The notes: generated from the sequence alone by a model not told the origin. DNA of 64,000 nucleotides from Phycicoccus endophyticus (GCF_011326735.1 NZ_JAANCN010000008.1:62001-126000); one strand, 5' to 3'. Positions 25,377 to 36,545 are shown, counted from the first letter of the stretch. Numbers and translations: made by a program.

Positions 25377-26755
25377 CTGCCGGCCTCCTCTAGCTCATCG
25401 AGCGCGTCGAAAAGGTCGTTTTCAGCCACCGTGAATGGAGAGATCTCGTCCGTGGGCTCGACGGCTGCGTCGTCGTCAGGGGCGATCCAATTCTTGTCTG
25501 TGATACCCCGATCGAGGTCGAATCGCACTGGCGCCCCAAAGTCCAGGATCCTTGGAGGCGCTTCGTAGAAGAGGTCCGGTGCTGGCTCCCCCATGAGAAG
25601 CCTGACCCACATCAGGGTTTCGCTCAACCGCGCCTGGTTCTTCTCGATGCGCTTCATCTTGGCAAGGTTCTTGTCCGCGAACTTGGACTCTGCGTAACCG
25701 TCGTCGGTGAAGAAGTAGTCCGGGAGCAATTCGCAGAACCACTCGTCGTCGATCCGCAGGAAGTGGGCCCGAAGGGCCGCGTGTCGATAGAATTTTGGGC
25801 GCGTCGGGTCGTCGGCGCGTTGGTAGTAGCCCTTGAAGACAAGCCGCTGTTTGCCAGACATCGATGTGATCCGTCGCTCGGTCAGATCTTCGGTAGCTTT
25901 GAAGTGCAAAAACTTCCGTCGGTTGTTCCAGCGACAGTCTTCACTCAGGTCGTCCTTCAGCGCGGCATTGAGCAGCCAGACAGCGAGGCGCTGATCGTCG
26001 GCATCCCCGGCAGCGATCTCGCCAAACGGGGTTGCGGTTATCGGGCCGGCAACCACGTCTTGAAGAGATGTGCCTTCAGCCGGCGACCACATGTAAATGC
26101 GACCTCCGTCAAGGACGAAGTCTGACCGGTACACCAGCCCTGAGTCGCGCTGCGAGTCATAGATCGCCTTCAGTCCCCGGTGTTTTGTCTTCGCGACGTA
26201 CACGACGTCGGGCACGTCGACGGGCAGGAGATTCGATACAAGTTGCTCGTGCTTCTTCTCCGCCGTTGGCGTGTGGGCCACGCCGTGGGGGTCAGCGATT
26301 GCGAACAGCTTCCCGGTGAAGTCGCCCTCGAAGGCTTGGGTTGCCTTGTTGAAGTCGATGCGACGGGACGCCCTGTTCGCTGGCACCTCGAACCAGGGCT
26401 GGACGTGGGCCCACCAAGCCTTCCGCTCCTTGGGGTGGGAGCAGATGAGGATGACTGGGATATCCCGTGACTTCATCCAGTACTCGATGTCCTCCTCATC
26501 GCACAGGTACCAGAATCCGTCGTCTGTTTCGCCCGAAAACTTGTCGTCAGAGGCCTTCGACTGCACCATCACGTGCTGGTTGGACATCAGCCCGGTAGAG
26601 GGGTCACGCAGTTCGATGCTGCCGTCGACGCCAACATCCACGACGCGGTCATGCCACTCGTGTCCCATCTCGGAAATGAGCATGTGGATCAGACCGATGC
26701 CAGCATGCCCCTTGTGCTGGCTCTCGGTGAACTTCTTCGGCCCGCTTCGTCCCAT
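25373..26755 (-). CDS. DUF4365 (DREN) nuclease-APAZ effector of a short Argonaute system
   Basis: The 460-residue protein starts at ATG with GAGGA upstream. Residues about 1-150 are a PD-(D/E)xK-like DUF4365 domain: ESQHKGHAGIGLIHMLISEMGHEW, then VDGSIEL (Asp, Glu), VMVQSKA (QxK) and DIEYWMKSRDIPVILICSHP. The remainder fits APAZ, the Argonaute-binding domain, with ETLMWVRLLMGEPAPDLFY near residue 390. An acidic C-terminal tail follows. In SPARDA systems this nuclease becomes indiscriminate toward DNA and RNA once the Argonaute finds a target, leading to abortive infection. Gene order effector then Argonaute with 4-bp overlap matches known systems. Confidence 0.85.
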   Translation of the reverse strand: MGRSGPKKFTESQHKGHAGIGLIHMLISEMGHEWHDRVVDVGVDGSIELRDPSTGLMSNQHVMVQSKASDDKFSGETDDGFWYLCDEEDIEYWMKSRDIPVILICSHPKERKAWWAHVQPWFEVPANRASRRIDFNKATQAFEGDFTGKLFAIADPHGVAHTPTAEKKHEQLVSNLLPVDVPDVVYVAKTKHRGLKAIYDSQRDSGLVYRSDFVLDGGRIYMWSPAEGTSLQDVVAGPITATPFGEIAAGDADDQRLAVWLLNAALKDDLSEDCRWNNRRKFLHFKATEDLTERRITSMSGKQRLVFKGYYQRADDPTRPKFYRHAALRAHFLRIDDEWFCELLPDYFFTDDGYAESKFADKNLAKMKRIEKNQARLSETLMWVRLLMGEPAPDLFYEAPPRILDFGAPVRFDLDRGITDKNWIAPDDDAAVEPTDEISPFTVAENDLFDALDELEEAGR

Positions 26756-26761
26756 CGATCC

Positions 26762-27001
26762 TCATCTCGGACTGGTCTCTGCACGCAGGGTAGAGACCAG
26801 GGCCGACAGTTCGTGGTCTAGCGCGTCTTTCCACCGAGTCTTCGATGGGATTCGACCGGCGATCTCGGGGCACGCGGCGCTCGCAGCTAGTGGATGGTTC
26901 GTTGCATCGCCGAAAACCGGCGCCGAGTCAGCATTGACTCCGACCGATTCCGGCTCCCGACTTGAAGCCCTCTTCGCCGCGGGTCTAAGTACCCGCGTCA
27001 T
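26762..27001 (-). CDS. Possible small ORF preceding the DREN-APAZ gene
   Basis: A 79-codon frame ends 6 bp before the effector start. The sequence is Arg/Ser-rich at the N-terminus with an amphipathic C-terminal stretch (TRWKDALDHELSALVSTLRAE). I recognise no family, and no strong ribosome site was identified. It could be a small leader gene of the defence operon or chance. Confidence 0.3.
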   Translation of the reverse strand: MTRVLRPAAKRASSREPESVGVNADSAPVFGDATNHPLAASAACPEIAGRIPSKTRWKDALDHELSALVSTLRAETSPR

Positions 27002-27032
27002 ACCGCCGCCATAGGGCTACCCCTGTCGCGAG

Positions 27033-27285
27033 TCACTGCGGGCGATAGACATCCACGCGGTGCTCGATCGCGATGATCGCCACCTGCTCACCGATGCCGT
27101 AGCTGACCCGGACGTCTCCGCGCCGGGCGCTGTGCAGACCTTCGCGCTCGAAGCGGAGCGGGCTTGCCCACTCGGCGTGGGTTCTCGGCCAGCGTCCCGT
27201 AGACGAACTCGACCACCGCGGCCGCGACCTTCTCCGGAAGCCGGACCAACGCCCGCTCGGCGGTGGGCGTCCACGCGATGTCCAC
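27033..27285 (-). pseudogene. RelE/ParE-type toxin, frameshifted
   Basis: From GTG 27285 the frame reads VDIAWTPTAERALVRLPEKV and FVYGTLAENPRRVGKP, a typical RelE/ParE N-terminus. After GKP the continuation LRFEREGLHSARRGD then IIAIEHRVDVYRPQ and stop lies in another frame. The total span is 253 nt, one base more than a multiple of three, so a single-base insertion near 27150 splits it. The restored toxin would be about 83 residues. It is likely inactive unless the frameshift is a sequencing error. Confidence 0.75.
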
Positions 27286-27293
27286 GCAGCGCC

Positions 27294-27544
27294 TCAGCCG
27301 CGCAGCAGCGCGAGGCCTCGTCCTTGCCCGGCGGCCCAGCCTGGCCGGTGCCCGCCTCGGCGAGGCGGTCGCGGATCTGCTCCAGAAGACGCGGCTTGCC
27401 CATGACGTCGGGCGTCTCCTCGCGGGACTCGAGGTCGTGGACGGACACGACGACAGCAGCGGGCCGGCCGTGCTCGGTGATGACGACCCGGCCGTGCTCA
27501 CGCTCGACCTGGTCGACGATCTGCAGCACCCGGTGGTCGTTCAT
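27294..27544 (-). pseudogene. Phd/YefM-type antitoxin, degenerate
   Basis: From ATG 27544 the frame reads VLQIVDQVEREHGRVVITEHGRPAAVVVS and GKPRLLEQIRDRLAEA, a Phd/YefM antitoxin. The usual first residues before the first helix appear missing or altered. Near the end, GKDEA is followed by a frame change: inserting one base restores LALLRG and a stop at 27294, nine bases before the toxin GTG. Partner of the frameshifted toxin. Confidence 0.65.
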
Positions 27545-27603
27545 CCTCCGAGGCGGCACGGCCTACCCGATGGCCGACCGGAGACCGGACCACGCCCCGT
27601 GCA

Positions 27604-27649
27604 CAGAGATGCCCCCTCACCTGTTCATGCAGGTGAGGGGGCATCTCTG
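27604..27649 (-). terminator. Strong hairpin downstream of tRNA-Thr
   Basis: A perfect 20-bp stem (27604-27623 with 27630-27649) and 6-nt loop TTCATG, starting 2 bp after the tRNA CCA end. No T-run. It probably terminates the tRNA transcript. Confidence 0.85.
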
Positions 27650-27651
27650 GG

Positions 27652-27728
27652 TGGAGCCGCCTGTCGGAATCGAACCGACGACCTATTCATTACGAGTGAA
27701 TCGCTCTGGCCGACTGAGCTAAGGCGGC
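27652..27728 (-). tRNA. tRNA-Thr (anticodon CGT)
   Basis: A 77-nt cloverleaf with encoded CCA. The acceptor stem GCCGCCT pairs with AGGCGGC, the T arm contains GGTTCGATTCC, and the anticodon loop CTCGTAA is closed by ATTCA/TGAAT, giving CGT at 27692-27694 on the complement. It borders the low-GC defence island, a common integration site, but I found no repeat of its 3' end at the far island edge. Confidence 0.95.
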
Positions 27729-27811
27729 GTGCGCCCGGTCCGGCCAGGCACGGACGCCGAGTATACGGAGTGCACCGGCCCAGCCGCGAATCCGCCCGGA
27801 GCCGCCGCGCC

Positions 27812-29356
27812 TCAGCAGCGCAGCCCGTCCTCGGGGAGGGTGCCGTCGAGGTACCACGCGTCGACCGCGTCGTCGACGCAGGCGTTCGAGCGCGTGTAGG
27901 CCGTGTGCCCGTCGCCGTCGTACGTGATGAGCGAGGCCTTGTCGAGCTGGTCGTGCAGGCGCACCGACCAGTCGTACGGCGTTGCGGGGTCGCGCGTCGT
28001 GCCGATGACGACGATGGGCTCGGCGCCCGTCGCCGCGACCGTGTGCGGCGTGCTCACGGCGGGAACCGGCCAGTACCCGCACACGAGCGAGCTCCACATG
28101 AGGTAGGCGCCCCAGGTCGGTGCCTCCTGCTGCGCCTCCTGCGCCTGCTGCTCGTGCGCGGAGACGCTGCTCGACTCCGGCTTGTCCAGGCAGTTGACCG
28201 CGTAGATCACCTCCATGATGTTGCCCGCGTAGCCGCCGCCCGGGTTGCGGTCGGCGTACTGGTCGGCGAGCTGCATCAAGGCGGTGCCGTCGCCGGCCAG
28301 TGCGTCCCGCATCGCGTCGACGAGGGTGCCCCAGGATCCCTCGTCGTACATCGCAGCCGCGATGCCCAGCGAGGCCCACCCCTCGGTGAGCTGTGACACC
28401 GCGGTGTCCCCGGTGCGCGTGAGCGGCGAGGCGTCGACGTCGGCGAGGAAGCCGCGCAGGTTCTCCATGACCGTCTCGACGCTGTCGCCGAGGGGACAGG
28501 CCCCCTCCTGGACGCAGTAGTCGGCCCAGGTGCGCGTCGCGAGCTCGAAGCCCTCGGCCTGCCCGAGGTTGATCTCCTCGGAGGTCAGGTCGGGTGCGAC
28601 GACCCCGTCGAGGACGAACCGGCCGACCCGCGTGGGGAACAGGTCGGCGTAGGTCGCCCCGAGGTAGGTGCCGTAGGACTTGCCGAGGTAGGTCAGCTGG
28701 TCCTCCCCGAGGGCCGCGCGCAGCACGTCCATGTCGCGCGCGGCGTCCTCGGTGGAGACGTGGGCGAGCAGTGAGCCGGCGGTGCGTGCACACGAGGTGG
28801 CGAACGCCGCCGCCCCCCGGGCGAAGGCGCGCTCCTCGGACGGGTCGTCGGGGGTGGGGTCGGCCCCGAGGAAGTCGTCGAGCTGGTCGTCGGTGACGCA
28901 GTCGATCGGCGCCGAGCGCCCCACCCCACGGGGGTCGAAGCCGACGACGTCGTAGCGCTCACGCACCCCGGAGCCGACGATGAAGTCGGCCGCCCGGGCG
29001 TAGTCGACCCCCGAGCCCCCCGGGCCACCGGGGTTGACGACGAGGGCGCCGATGCGGCGCGACTGGCGCTTGGCCGGCACCTTGAGCACCGCGATCCGGA
29101 TCGTGCCGGCCTCGGGGTCCTCGTAGTCCACCGGCACCGTGAGCTGTGCGCACTGCGCGCCCGAGCAGTCCGACCAGGACAGCTGCTGGGCATAGAAGCG
29201 CTCCAGGCCCGTGGTGCCCGCCGGCGGGGTCTGGGGGGTCGAGGCCGCCGAGGACCCGGACCCCTCCCCGCCTCGCAGGTCCTCCAGGGAGCAGCCGGCG
29301 AGCGCGGTGGCCGCGACGAGCAGCCCCGCGAGCAGGGGCAGGGGGCGCACGGTCAT
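27812..29356 (-). CDS. Secreted alpha/beta-hydrolase lipoprotein (TAP-like, peptidase S33 type)
   Basis: The 514-residue protein has a signal peptide with lipobox LAGC and Cys22, then a low-complexity Ser/Gly linker. The alpha/beta-hydrolase fold shows the oxyanion loop NPGGPGGSGVDYA and the nucleophile elbow GKSYGTYLG with the catalytic Ser. The TAP-like C-terminal domain contains VVIGTTRDPATPYDW (Asp) and DGHTAYTRSNACVDDAV (His). This matches actinobacterial extracellular tripeptidyl aminopeptidases/proline iminopeptidase-like proteins. It is last in a run of minus-strand genes after holB. Confidence 0.9.
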   Translation of the reverse strand: MTVRPLPLLAGLLVAATALAGCSLEDLRGGEGSGSSAASTPQTPPAGTTGLERFYAQQLSWSDCSGAQCAQLTVPVDYEDPEAGTIRIAVLKVPAKRQSRRIGALVVNPGGPGGSGVDYARAADFIVGSGVRERYDVVGFDPRGVGRSAPIDCVTDDQLDDFLGADPTPDDPSEERAFARGAAAFATSCARTAGSLLAHVSTEDAARDMDVLRAALGEDQLTYLGKSYGTYLGATYADLFPTRVGRFVLDGVVAPDLTSEEINLGQAEGFELATRTWADYCVQEGACPLGDSVETVMENLRGFLADVDASPLTRTGDTAVSQLTEGWASLGIAAAMYDEGSWGTLVDAMRDALAGDGTALMQLADQYADRNPGGGYAGNIMEVIYAVNCLDKPESSSVSAHEQQAQEAQQEAPTWGAYLMWSSLVCGYWPVPAVSTPHTVAATGAEPIVVIGTTRDPATPYDWSVRLHDQLDKASLITYDGDGHTAYTRSNACVDDAVDAWYLDGTLPEDGLRC

Positions 29357-29447
29357 GGGCGCACGATAGGCGAGCCGCCTGCACGCTCGGGCCGGCGGGC
29401 GGTCACGATCCGGCCCCGTGCGGGTGTCGGAGGGGACACGGCGGCGC

Positions 29448-30587
29448 TCACTGTGGGAGACGCAGGTCGAGGGCCATCGACTCCAGGGCGAGCAGCGGAG
29501 CGACGTTGGCCCCGATGCGCTCGCGAGCGGTGCCGACGGCGTCCATCGCCCCCAGGGCCTGCTCGGCGCTCAGCGCCTGCGCGACCCGCTGCACGACCGG
29601 CCGGTTGTCCTCGTTGACCAGGTCCGTGGCAGCGCCGGTGCGCAGGACGAGCGCGTCGCGGTAGACCGAGAGCAGGTCCAGCAGGGCCCGGTCGACGACG
29701 TCCCGGGTGAACCGGGTCGCCCGCGCCTTCTGCTCCCTCTCCAGGGCGTTGACCTGCGAGCGGATGTGGGGTGGCTGCGTGCGCGCCGTGGGGTCGGCTC
29801 CGAGGATCTCCAGCAGCCGCTCGCGCTCGCGCGTGTCGCGCTCGCCCGAGGCGGCGGCCGACTCCTCCTGGGCGATCGTCATCAGGTCCCGAGCAGCCCC
29901 GACGGCGTCGCCCACCGAGGAGATCCGCGTGGCCAGCGACACGACGTCGTGCCGCCGGATGCGAGCGTGCTCGTCGCGGGCGAGGCGACGGGCCAGCCCG
30001 ACGTGCGACTGGGCGGCCCGGGCGGCGTAGAGGGCCATCGCGGGCTCGACGCTGTCGCGGCGCACGAGCAGGTCGGCCACGGCCTCGACCGACGGCGTGC
30101 GCAGCCGCACGTGGCGCGCGCGGGAGCGGATCGTGATGATGACGTCCTCGGTCGAGGGCGCGCACAGCATCCACACGGTGCGCGGCACCGGCTCCTCGAG
30201 AGCCTTGAGCAGCGCGTCGGCGGCCCGCTCGGTGAGCCGGTCGGCGTCCTCGACGACGATGACCCGGTAGCGCCCCACGCTGGGCCGGTGGGCCGAGAGC
30301 GCGACGAGGTCACGCGCCTGCTCGACCTTGATCGACAGCCCCTCCGTGGCGATGACGTCGACGTCGGCGTGGGTCGCGTCGAGCGCCGTGCGGCACTCGC
30401 GGCACTCGCCGCAGCCCCCCTGCGGGCACTGCAGCGCGGCGGCGAAGGCCCGGGCGGCGACCGAGCGGCCGGAGCCGGGCGGCCCGGTGAACAGCCAGGC
30501 GTGGGTCATCGCCGCCGGGTCCGCGACGGCCCGCACGAGCGTCTCGACGGCCCGCTCCTGGCCGATGACGTCCCGCCAGACGCTCAC
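29448..30587 (-). CDS. holB: DNA polymerase III subunit delta'
   Basis: The GTG start overlaps the tmk stop (GTGA). The 379-residue clamp-loader subunit opens with WRDVIGQERAVETL. Walker A is TGPPGSGRS with Arg for Lys, typical of the non-hydrolysing delta' subunit. The zinc-binding cysteines are in CPQGGCGECRECR, and VVEDADRLTERAADALLKALEEP is the Walker B/sensor region. RSRARHVRL follows. The tmk-holB pair is conserved in actinobacteria. Confidence 0.93.
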   Translation of the reverse strand: MSVWRDVIGQERAVETLVRAVADPAAMTHAWLFTGPPGSGRSVAARAFAAALQCPQGGCGECRECRTALDATHADVDVIATEGLSIKVEQARDLVALSAHRPSVGRYRVIVVEDADRLTERAADALLKALEEPVPRTVWMLCAPSTEDVIITIRSRARHVRLRTPSVEAVADLLVRRDSVEPAMALYAARAAQSHVGLARRLARDEHARIRRHDVVSLATRISSVGDAVGAARDLMTIAQEESAAASGERDTRERERLLEILGADPTARTQPPHIRSQVNALEREQKARATRFTRDVVDRALLDLLSVYRDALVLRTGAATDLVNEDNRPVVQRVAQALSAEQALGAMDAVGTARERIGANVAPLLALESMALDLRLPQ

Positions 30588-31222
30588 CCGGCACCTCCGG
30601 GCGCGACCAGCCCCATGGCCTCGAGGCGCTCGAGGACCTGCGCGCACAGGGCCTCCGGCGGCTGCGTACCGTCCAGGACGAGGTAGCGCTGGGGGTTGCC
30701 CCGGGCCACGGCGAGGAAGTGCTCGCGGATCGCCGCGTGGAAGGCGTCGGCCTCGGACTCGAGCCGGTCGTGCACCTCGCCGCGACGGCGGCGCCCCTCG
30801 TCGGGGGCGACGTCGACGACGACGGTGAGGTCGGGCACGAGCCCGTCGACGGCCCACAGCTGCAGATCGTGGACCTCGTCGGCCCCGAGGTCGCGCCCCG
30901 CTCCCTGGTAGGCGACCGCGGAGTCGGTGTAGCGGTCGGTGAGGACGACCTGGCCGGCCGCGAGCGCCGGGCGCACGACGAGGTCGACGTGGTGGGCCTT
31001 GTCGGCGGCGAAGAGCAGTGCCTCGGCGCGCGGCGAGACGTGGCCGCCGTGCAAGACGAGGTCGCGGATGGCGGAGCCGAGCTCGGTGCCGCCCGGCTGC
31101 CGGGTCAGCAGCACCTCGCGCCCGCGCGCCCGGAGGGCGTCGGCGAGCAGGCGCGCCTGGGTCGACTTCCCCGCACCGTCGCCGCCTTCGAAGGCGATGA
31201 ACACCCCGTCCGCTCCGCTCAC
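30584..31222 (-). CDS. tmk: dTMP kinase
   Basis: The GTG start gives a 212-residue enzyme that phosphorylates dTMP to dTDP. The P-loop is FEGGDGAGKSTQ, the DRYTDSAVAYQGAGR motif contains the conserved DR(Y/F), and the LID region is RRRRGEVHDRLE. Length is normal. It overlaps holB by 4 bp. Confidence 0.96.
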   Translation of the reverse strand: MSGADGVFIAFEGGDGAGKSTQARLLADALRARGREVLLTRQPGGTELGSAIRDLVLHGGHVSPRAEALLFAADKAHHVDLVVRPALAAGQVVLTDRYTDSAVAYQGAGRDLGADEVHDLQLWAVDGLVPDLTVVVDVAPDEGRRRRGEVHDRLESEADAFHAAIREHFLAVARGNPQRYLVLDGTQPPEALCAQVLERLEAMGLVAPGGAG

Positions 31223-31262
31223 GGCAGCGAGCCTAGGCCAGCGGGCCGACGTCCTGTCGGGC

Positions 31263-31380
31263 GGCGGCTGAAGCCGTCGCCGAGGGGCAGGTCGAGCCGG
31301 CGGTAGATGACGACCGTGGCGAGCCGGGTGAGGCCCGCGTCGGTGTAGGCGCCACCCCGCGGAGGTGCGTCCGGACGGGA
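31263..31380 (-). pseudogene. Fragment of a MerR-type HTH
   Basis: The minus-strand frame reads AYTDAGLTRLATVVIYRRLDLPLGDG, which resembles the second half of a MerR winged HTH. Nothing recognisable precedes or follows, and no start or ribosome site fits, so this looks like a gene remnant of about 30 codons in the 178-bp gap between tmk and the SCP2-like gene. It could be chance similarity. Confidence 0.4.
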
Positions 31381-31400
31381 CGACGAGACCGGCGGCCGGG

Positions 31401-31850
31401 TCAGGCCTTGGGGGTCTCGAACCAGTTGGCGAGCGCCGACGCGAGGGCGAGGTCGCCGCGCGCCTTGACCTTGCCCATCATGAACATCATCGCCGGGTTG
31501 CCGGTGCCGGAGATCAGCTTGAGGAACTCGGCCGGCCCGGCCATGAGCGAGAGATCGGGATCGAGCGTCGGCGCCTTCTCCACGGTGCAGGTGCCGCCGT
31601 CGACGACCACCGCGTAGGTGTCGCTGGAGTCCCCCGGCCCGCCGGTGACCCGGAAGTCGATGCGCGCCCGGCGGTCGCCGGCCTTCTCGGGGCGGAACTG
31701 CTCGGGGAAGCGGCCGAAGACCGCGTCGAGCAGCGCCTCGCGGTGCTCACCGGCGAACGCCTCGCGCAGCTCGCGGTCGGACGCCGTCTTGACGGTGGCG
31801 ACGAACTCGGCGGGCGTCGCGGTGGTCAGGGACTGCGGGTCGAGGGCCAT
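31401..31850 (-). CDS. SCP2 sterol-binding domain protein
   Basis: The 149-residue protein starts at ATG 31850. It has the SCP2 pattern: LLDAVFGRFPEQF, ARIDFRVTGG, YAVVVDGGTCTVEKAPT, PDLSLMAGPAEFLKLISG and the C-terminal MFMMGKVKARGDLALASALANWF. The family forms a hydrophobic pocket that binds lipids or acyl chains; here it is a stand-alone cytoplasmic domain. The ligand is unknown. Confidence 0.85.
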   Translation of the reverse strand: MALDPQSLTTATPAEFVATVKTASDRELREAFAGEHREALLDAVFGRFPEQFRPEKAGDRRARIDFRVTGGPGDSSDTYAVVVDGGTCTVEKAPTLDPDLSLMAGPAEFLKLISGTGNPAMMFMMGKVKARGDLALASALANWFETPKA

Positions 31851-31939
31851 GGCGCTCAACCTACTGGCGGGTAACCCGCCGGGGCAAGGGTCGACCACGA
31901 CGCGTGGCCGGTCGGCCCCCGCGGGCACCGACCGGGCGG

Positions 31940-34666
<2,727 letters not shown>

Positions 34667-34792
34667 GCCTACCTGCCTGTCCGTCCCACGTGCAGCGGAT
34701 TCGTCGCTGCTCCGACGTGGTGACAGGGCCGACGGTAGCGCCCGGCCGGGACGCCGCGCACACCCGGGTCGGCCCCGCGGCCGTCACATGTG

Positions 34793-34806
34793 GTTGAATG
34801 GTCAAC
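34793..34806. promoter_or_regulatory. Small dyad before the dioxygenase gene
   Basis: GTTGA-N4-TCAAC lies 18 bp before the ATG at 34825, within an otherwise GC-rich 158-bp intergenic region. TGGTTGAATGGTCAACTAC is the most AT-rich stretch and may be a promoter with a regulator half-site pair. Low certainty. Confidence 0.35.
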
Positions 34807-34824
34807 TACTGTCGGGAGGACGCC

Positions 34825-35622
34825 ATGGACGCGACCACGGGCCGGATGCCGGTCCTCTACCTCAGCCACGGCGCGCCCCCGCTCGCCGACGACGCGACGT
34901 GGACGGCCGAGCTTGCGGCCTGGTCGGCGGACCTGCCACGCCCGCGCTCGGTCCTCATGGTCTCGGCGCACTGGGAGGCGGCGCCGGTCACGGTGTCCTC
35001 GACGGCGAGCGGCACGCCGCTCGTCTACGACTTCTGGGGCTTCCCGCAGCGCTACTACGACGTGACCTACGACGCCCCCGGCGCCCCCGAGCTGGCCCGC
35101 TCGGTCGCCGGCCTGCTCTCCGGCTCGGGCGAGACGCTGCACCAGGACCCCGCCCGTGGCCTCGACCACGGCGCCTACGTGCCCCTGGTCGAGATGTTCC
35201 CCGCGGCCGACGTGCCCGTCCTGCAGCTCTCGATGCCGACGCTGGACCCCCACCGCCTCTTCGACCTCGGCCGCCGGCTCGCGCCGCTGCGCGACGAGGG
35301 CGTCCTCGTCGTCGGCTCCGGCTTCACGACCCACAACCTGCGCTGGTTCCGGCCGGCAGACGGCCCGGACGGGCCGCCCCCGACCCCGTCCTCGGAGTTC
35401 GACCACTGGGCCGCGGAGACGGTCGGCGCCGGCGACGTCGACAGCGTCCTCGACGTCCTCGCCACGGCCCCCGCCGCCCGCGAGGCCCACCCCCGCACCG
35501 AGCACTGGGCGCCGCTCTACGTGGCGCTCGGCGCCGCGAGCGCCGGCGCGGACGTCGCGGGCAGCAGCGTCATCGACGGCTTCTGGTACGGCCTGAGCAA
35601 GCGCTCCTGGCAGTTCGGCTGA
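34825..35622 (+). CDS. 4,5-DOPA dioxygenase-like extradiol protein (LigB family)
   Basis: The ATG at 34825 follows GGGAGGA, so the in-frame start at 34798 is not used. The 265-residue protein has the class III extradiol signature: VLYLSHGAPPL (first His), MVSAHWEA (second His), LDHGAYVPL (DHG motif) and GSGFTTHNLR (C-terminal His). These bind a single Fe(II) or Zn. YgiD/DODA-type enzymes cleave catechols or act on related substrates. It is divergent from topA and convergent to the sugar permease gene. Confidence 0.88.
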   Translation: MDATTGRMPVLYLSHGAPPLADDATWTAELAAWSADLPRPRSVLMVSAHWEAAPVTVSSTASGTPLVYDFWGFPQRYYDVTYDAPGAPELARSVAGLLSGSGETLHQDPARGLDHGAYVPLVEMFPAADVPVLQLSMPTLDPHRLFDLGRRLAPLRDEGVLVVGSGFTTHNLRWFRPADGPDGPPPTPSSEFDHWAAETVGAGDVDSVLDVLATAPAAREAHPRTEHWAPLYVALGAASAGADVAGSSVIDGFWYGLSKRSWQFG

Positions 35623-35631
35623 GCCGGCCGC

Positions 35632-36540
35632 CTACTTGCCGAACCCGGCCGTGAGGCCGGCGAGCAGCTGGCGCCGCCCGAGGGCGTAGAAGACGAGGAT
35701 CGGCAGCGTCGTGAGGACGACCGAGGCCAGGACCGCCGGGACGTTGACCCCGTACTGCCCCTGGAAGCTCCACAGCGCCAGCGGCAGCGTCCGCTTCTCC
35801 GGGTTCTGGGTGAGGATCAGCGGCAGCAGGAAGTTGTTCCACGTGAGCAGCGCGTTGTAGATCGTCACCGTCACCAGGGCCGGGCGGGTGAGCGGAAAGG
35901 CGAGACGCCACATCGTCGTCCACTCCGAGGCACCGTCGAGGCGCATCGACTCGAACAGCTCGCGGGGGACGTCGCGGATGAAGTTGGACAGCACGAGCAC
36001 CGACAGCGGGATGGCGAAGGCGATGCTCGGCAGGATCATCCCGCCGAGGGTGTCGTACATGCGCAGCCGGATGATGATGAGGTAGACGGGGATGATGACC
36101 GCCTGGAGCGGGATCGCCAGGCCCATGAGGAAGACCGAGTTCGACAGCCGCAGGAAGATGCTGTCACCGCCGCGCACGATGGCGTACGCCGCCATGAACG
36201 CCATGAGCACCGCCGGCACGATCGCCCCGACCGTGACGACGACGCTGTTGGCGAAGTACCGCACGAAGTCGCTCTCGATGACCAGCCGGTAGGAGTCCAG
36301 CGAGGGCTCGGCGGGCGGGAGCATCGGGTTGGACGCGAAGAAGTTGCTCTGGGTCTTGAAGCTGCTGACGACGATCCAGTAGATCGGCACCATGACGACG
36401 ACGACCCAGACCCAGCCGGCGAGCCCCCCGAGCCAGTTGTAGCGCAGCAGCCGCTGGACCCGTCCGCTGCGGGAGGGTGCCGCCTCCGGCGGCGGGGCCG
36501 GTGACGTCTGCGGCGTGGGCGTGCGGGTTGCGGTGGCCAT
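35632..36540 (-). CDS. Sugar ABC transporter permease (MalG family)
   Basis: Start ATG 36540 (302 residues); a GTG three codons upstream overlaps the previous stop and is the alternative. Six membrane segments are visible. Family stretches are YWIVVSSFKTQSNFFA in the first loop, FVRYFANSVVVTVGAIV, and the EAA loop ELFESMRLDGASEWTTMWR followed by PLTRPALVTVTIYN. Forms the inner-membrane channel with the MalF-like partner upstream. Confidence 0.93.
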   Translation of the reverse strand: MATATRTPTPQTSPAPPPEAAPSRSGRVQRLLRYNWLGGLAGWVWVVVVMVPIYWIVVSSFKTQSNFFASNPMLPPAEPSLDSYRLVIESDFVRYFANSVVVTVGAIVPAVLMAFMAAYAIVRGGDSIFLRLSNSVFLMGLAIPLQAVIIPVYLIIIRLRMYDTLGGMILPSIAFAIPLSVLVLSNFIRDVPRELFESMRLDGASEWTTMWRLAFPLTRPALVTVTIYNALLTWNNFLLPLILTQNPEKRTLPLALWSFQGQYGVNVPAVLASVVLTTLPILVFYALGRRQLLAGLTAGFGK

Positions 36541-36545
36541 CGCGC

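Noticed and set aside
27652-27728. Direct repeat of the tRNA-Thr 3' end as att site at the left island edge
   Set aside because: Searching 18.1-18.7 kb by eye found no copy of the T-arm/acceptor sequence.
30467-30490. Arg for Lys in the holB Walker A as a possible defect
   Set aside because: Non-hydrolysing delta' subunits often lack a canonical Walker Lys, so this is normal.
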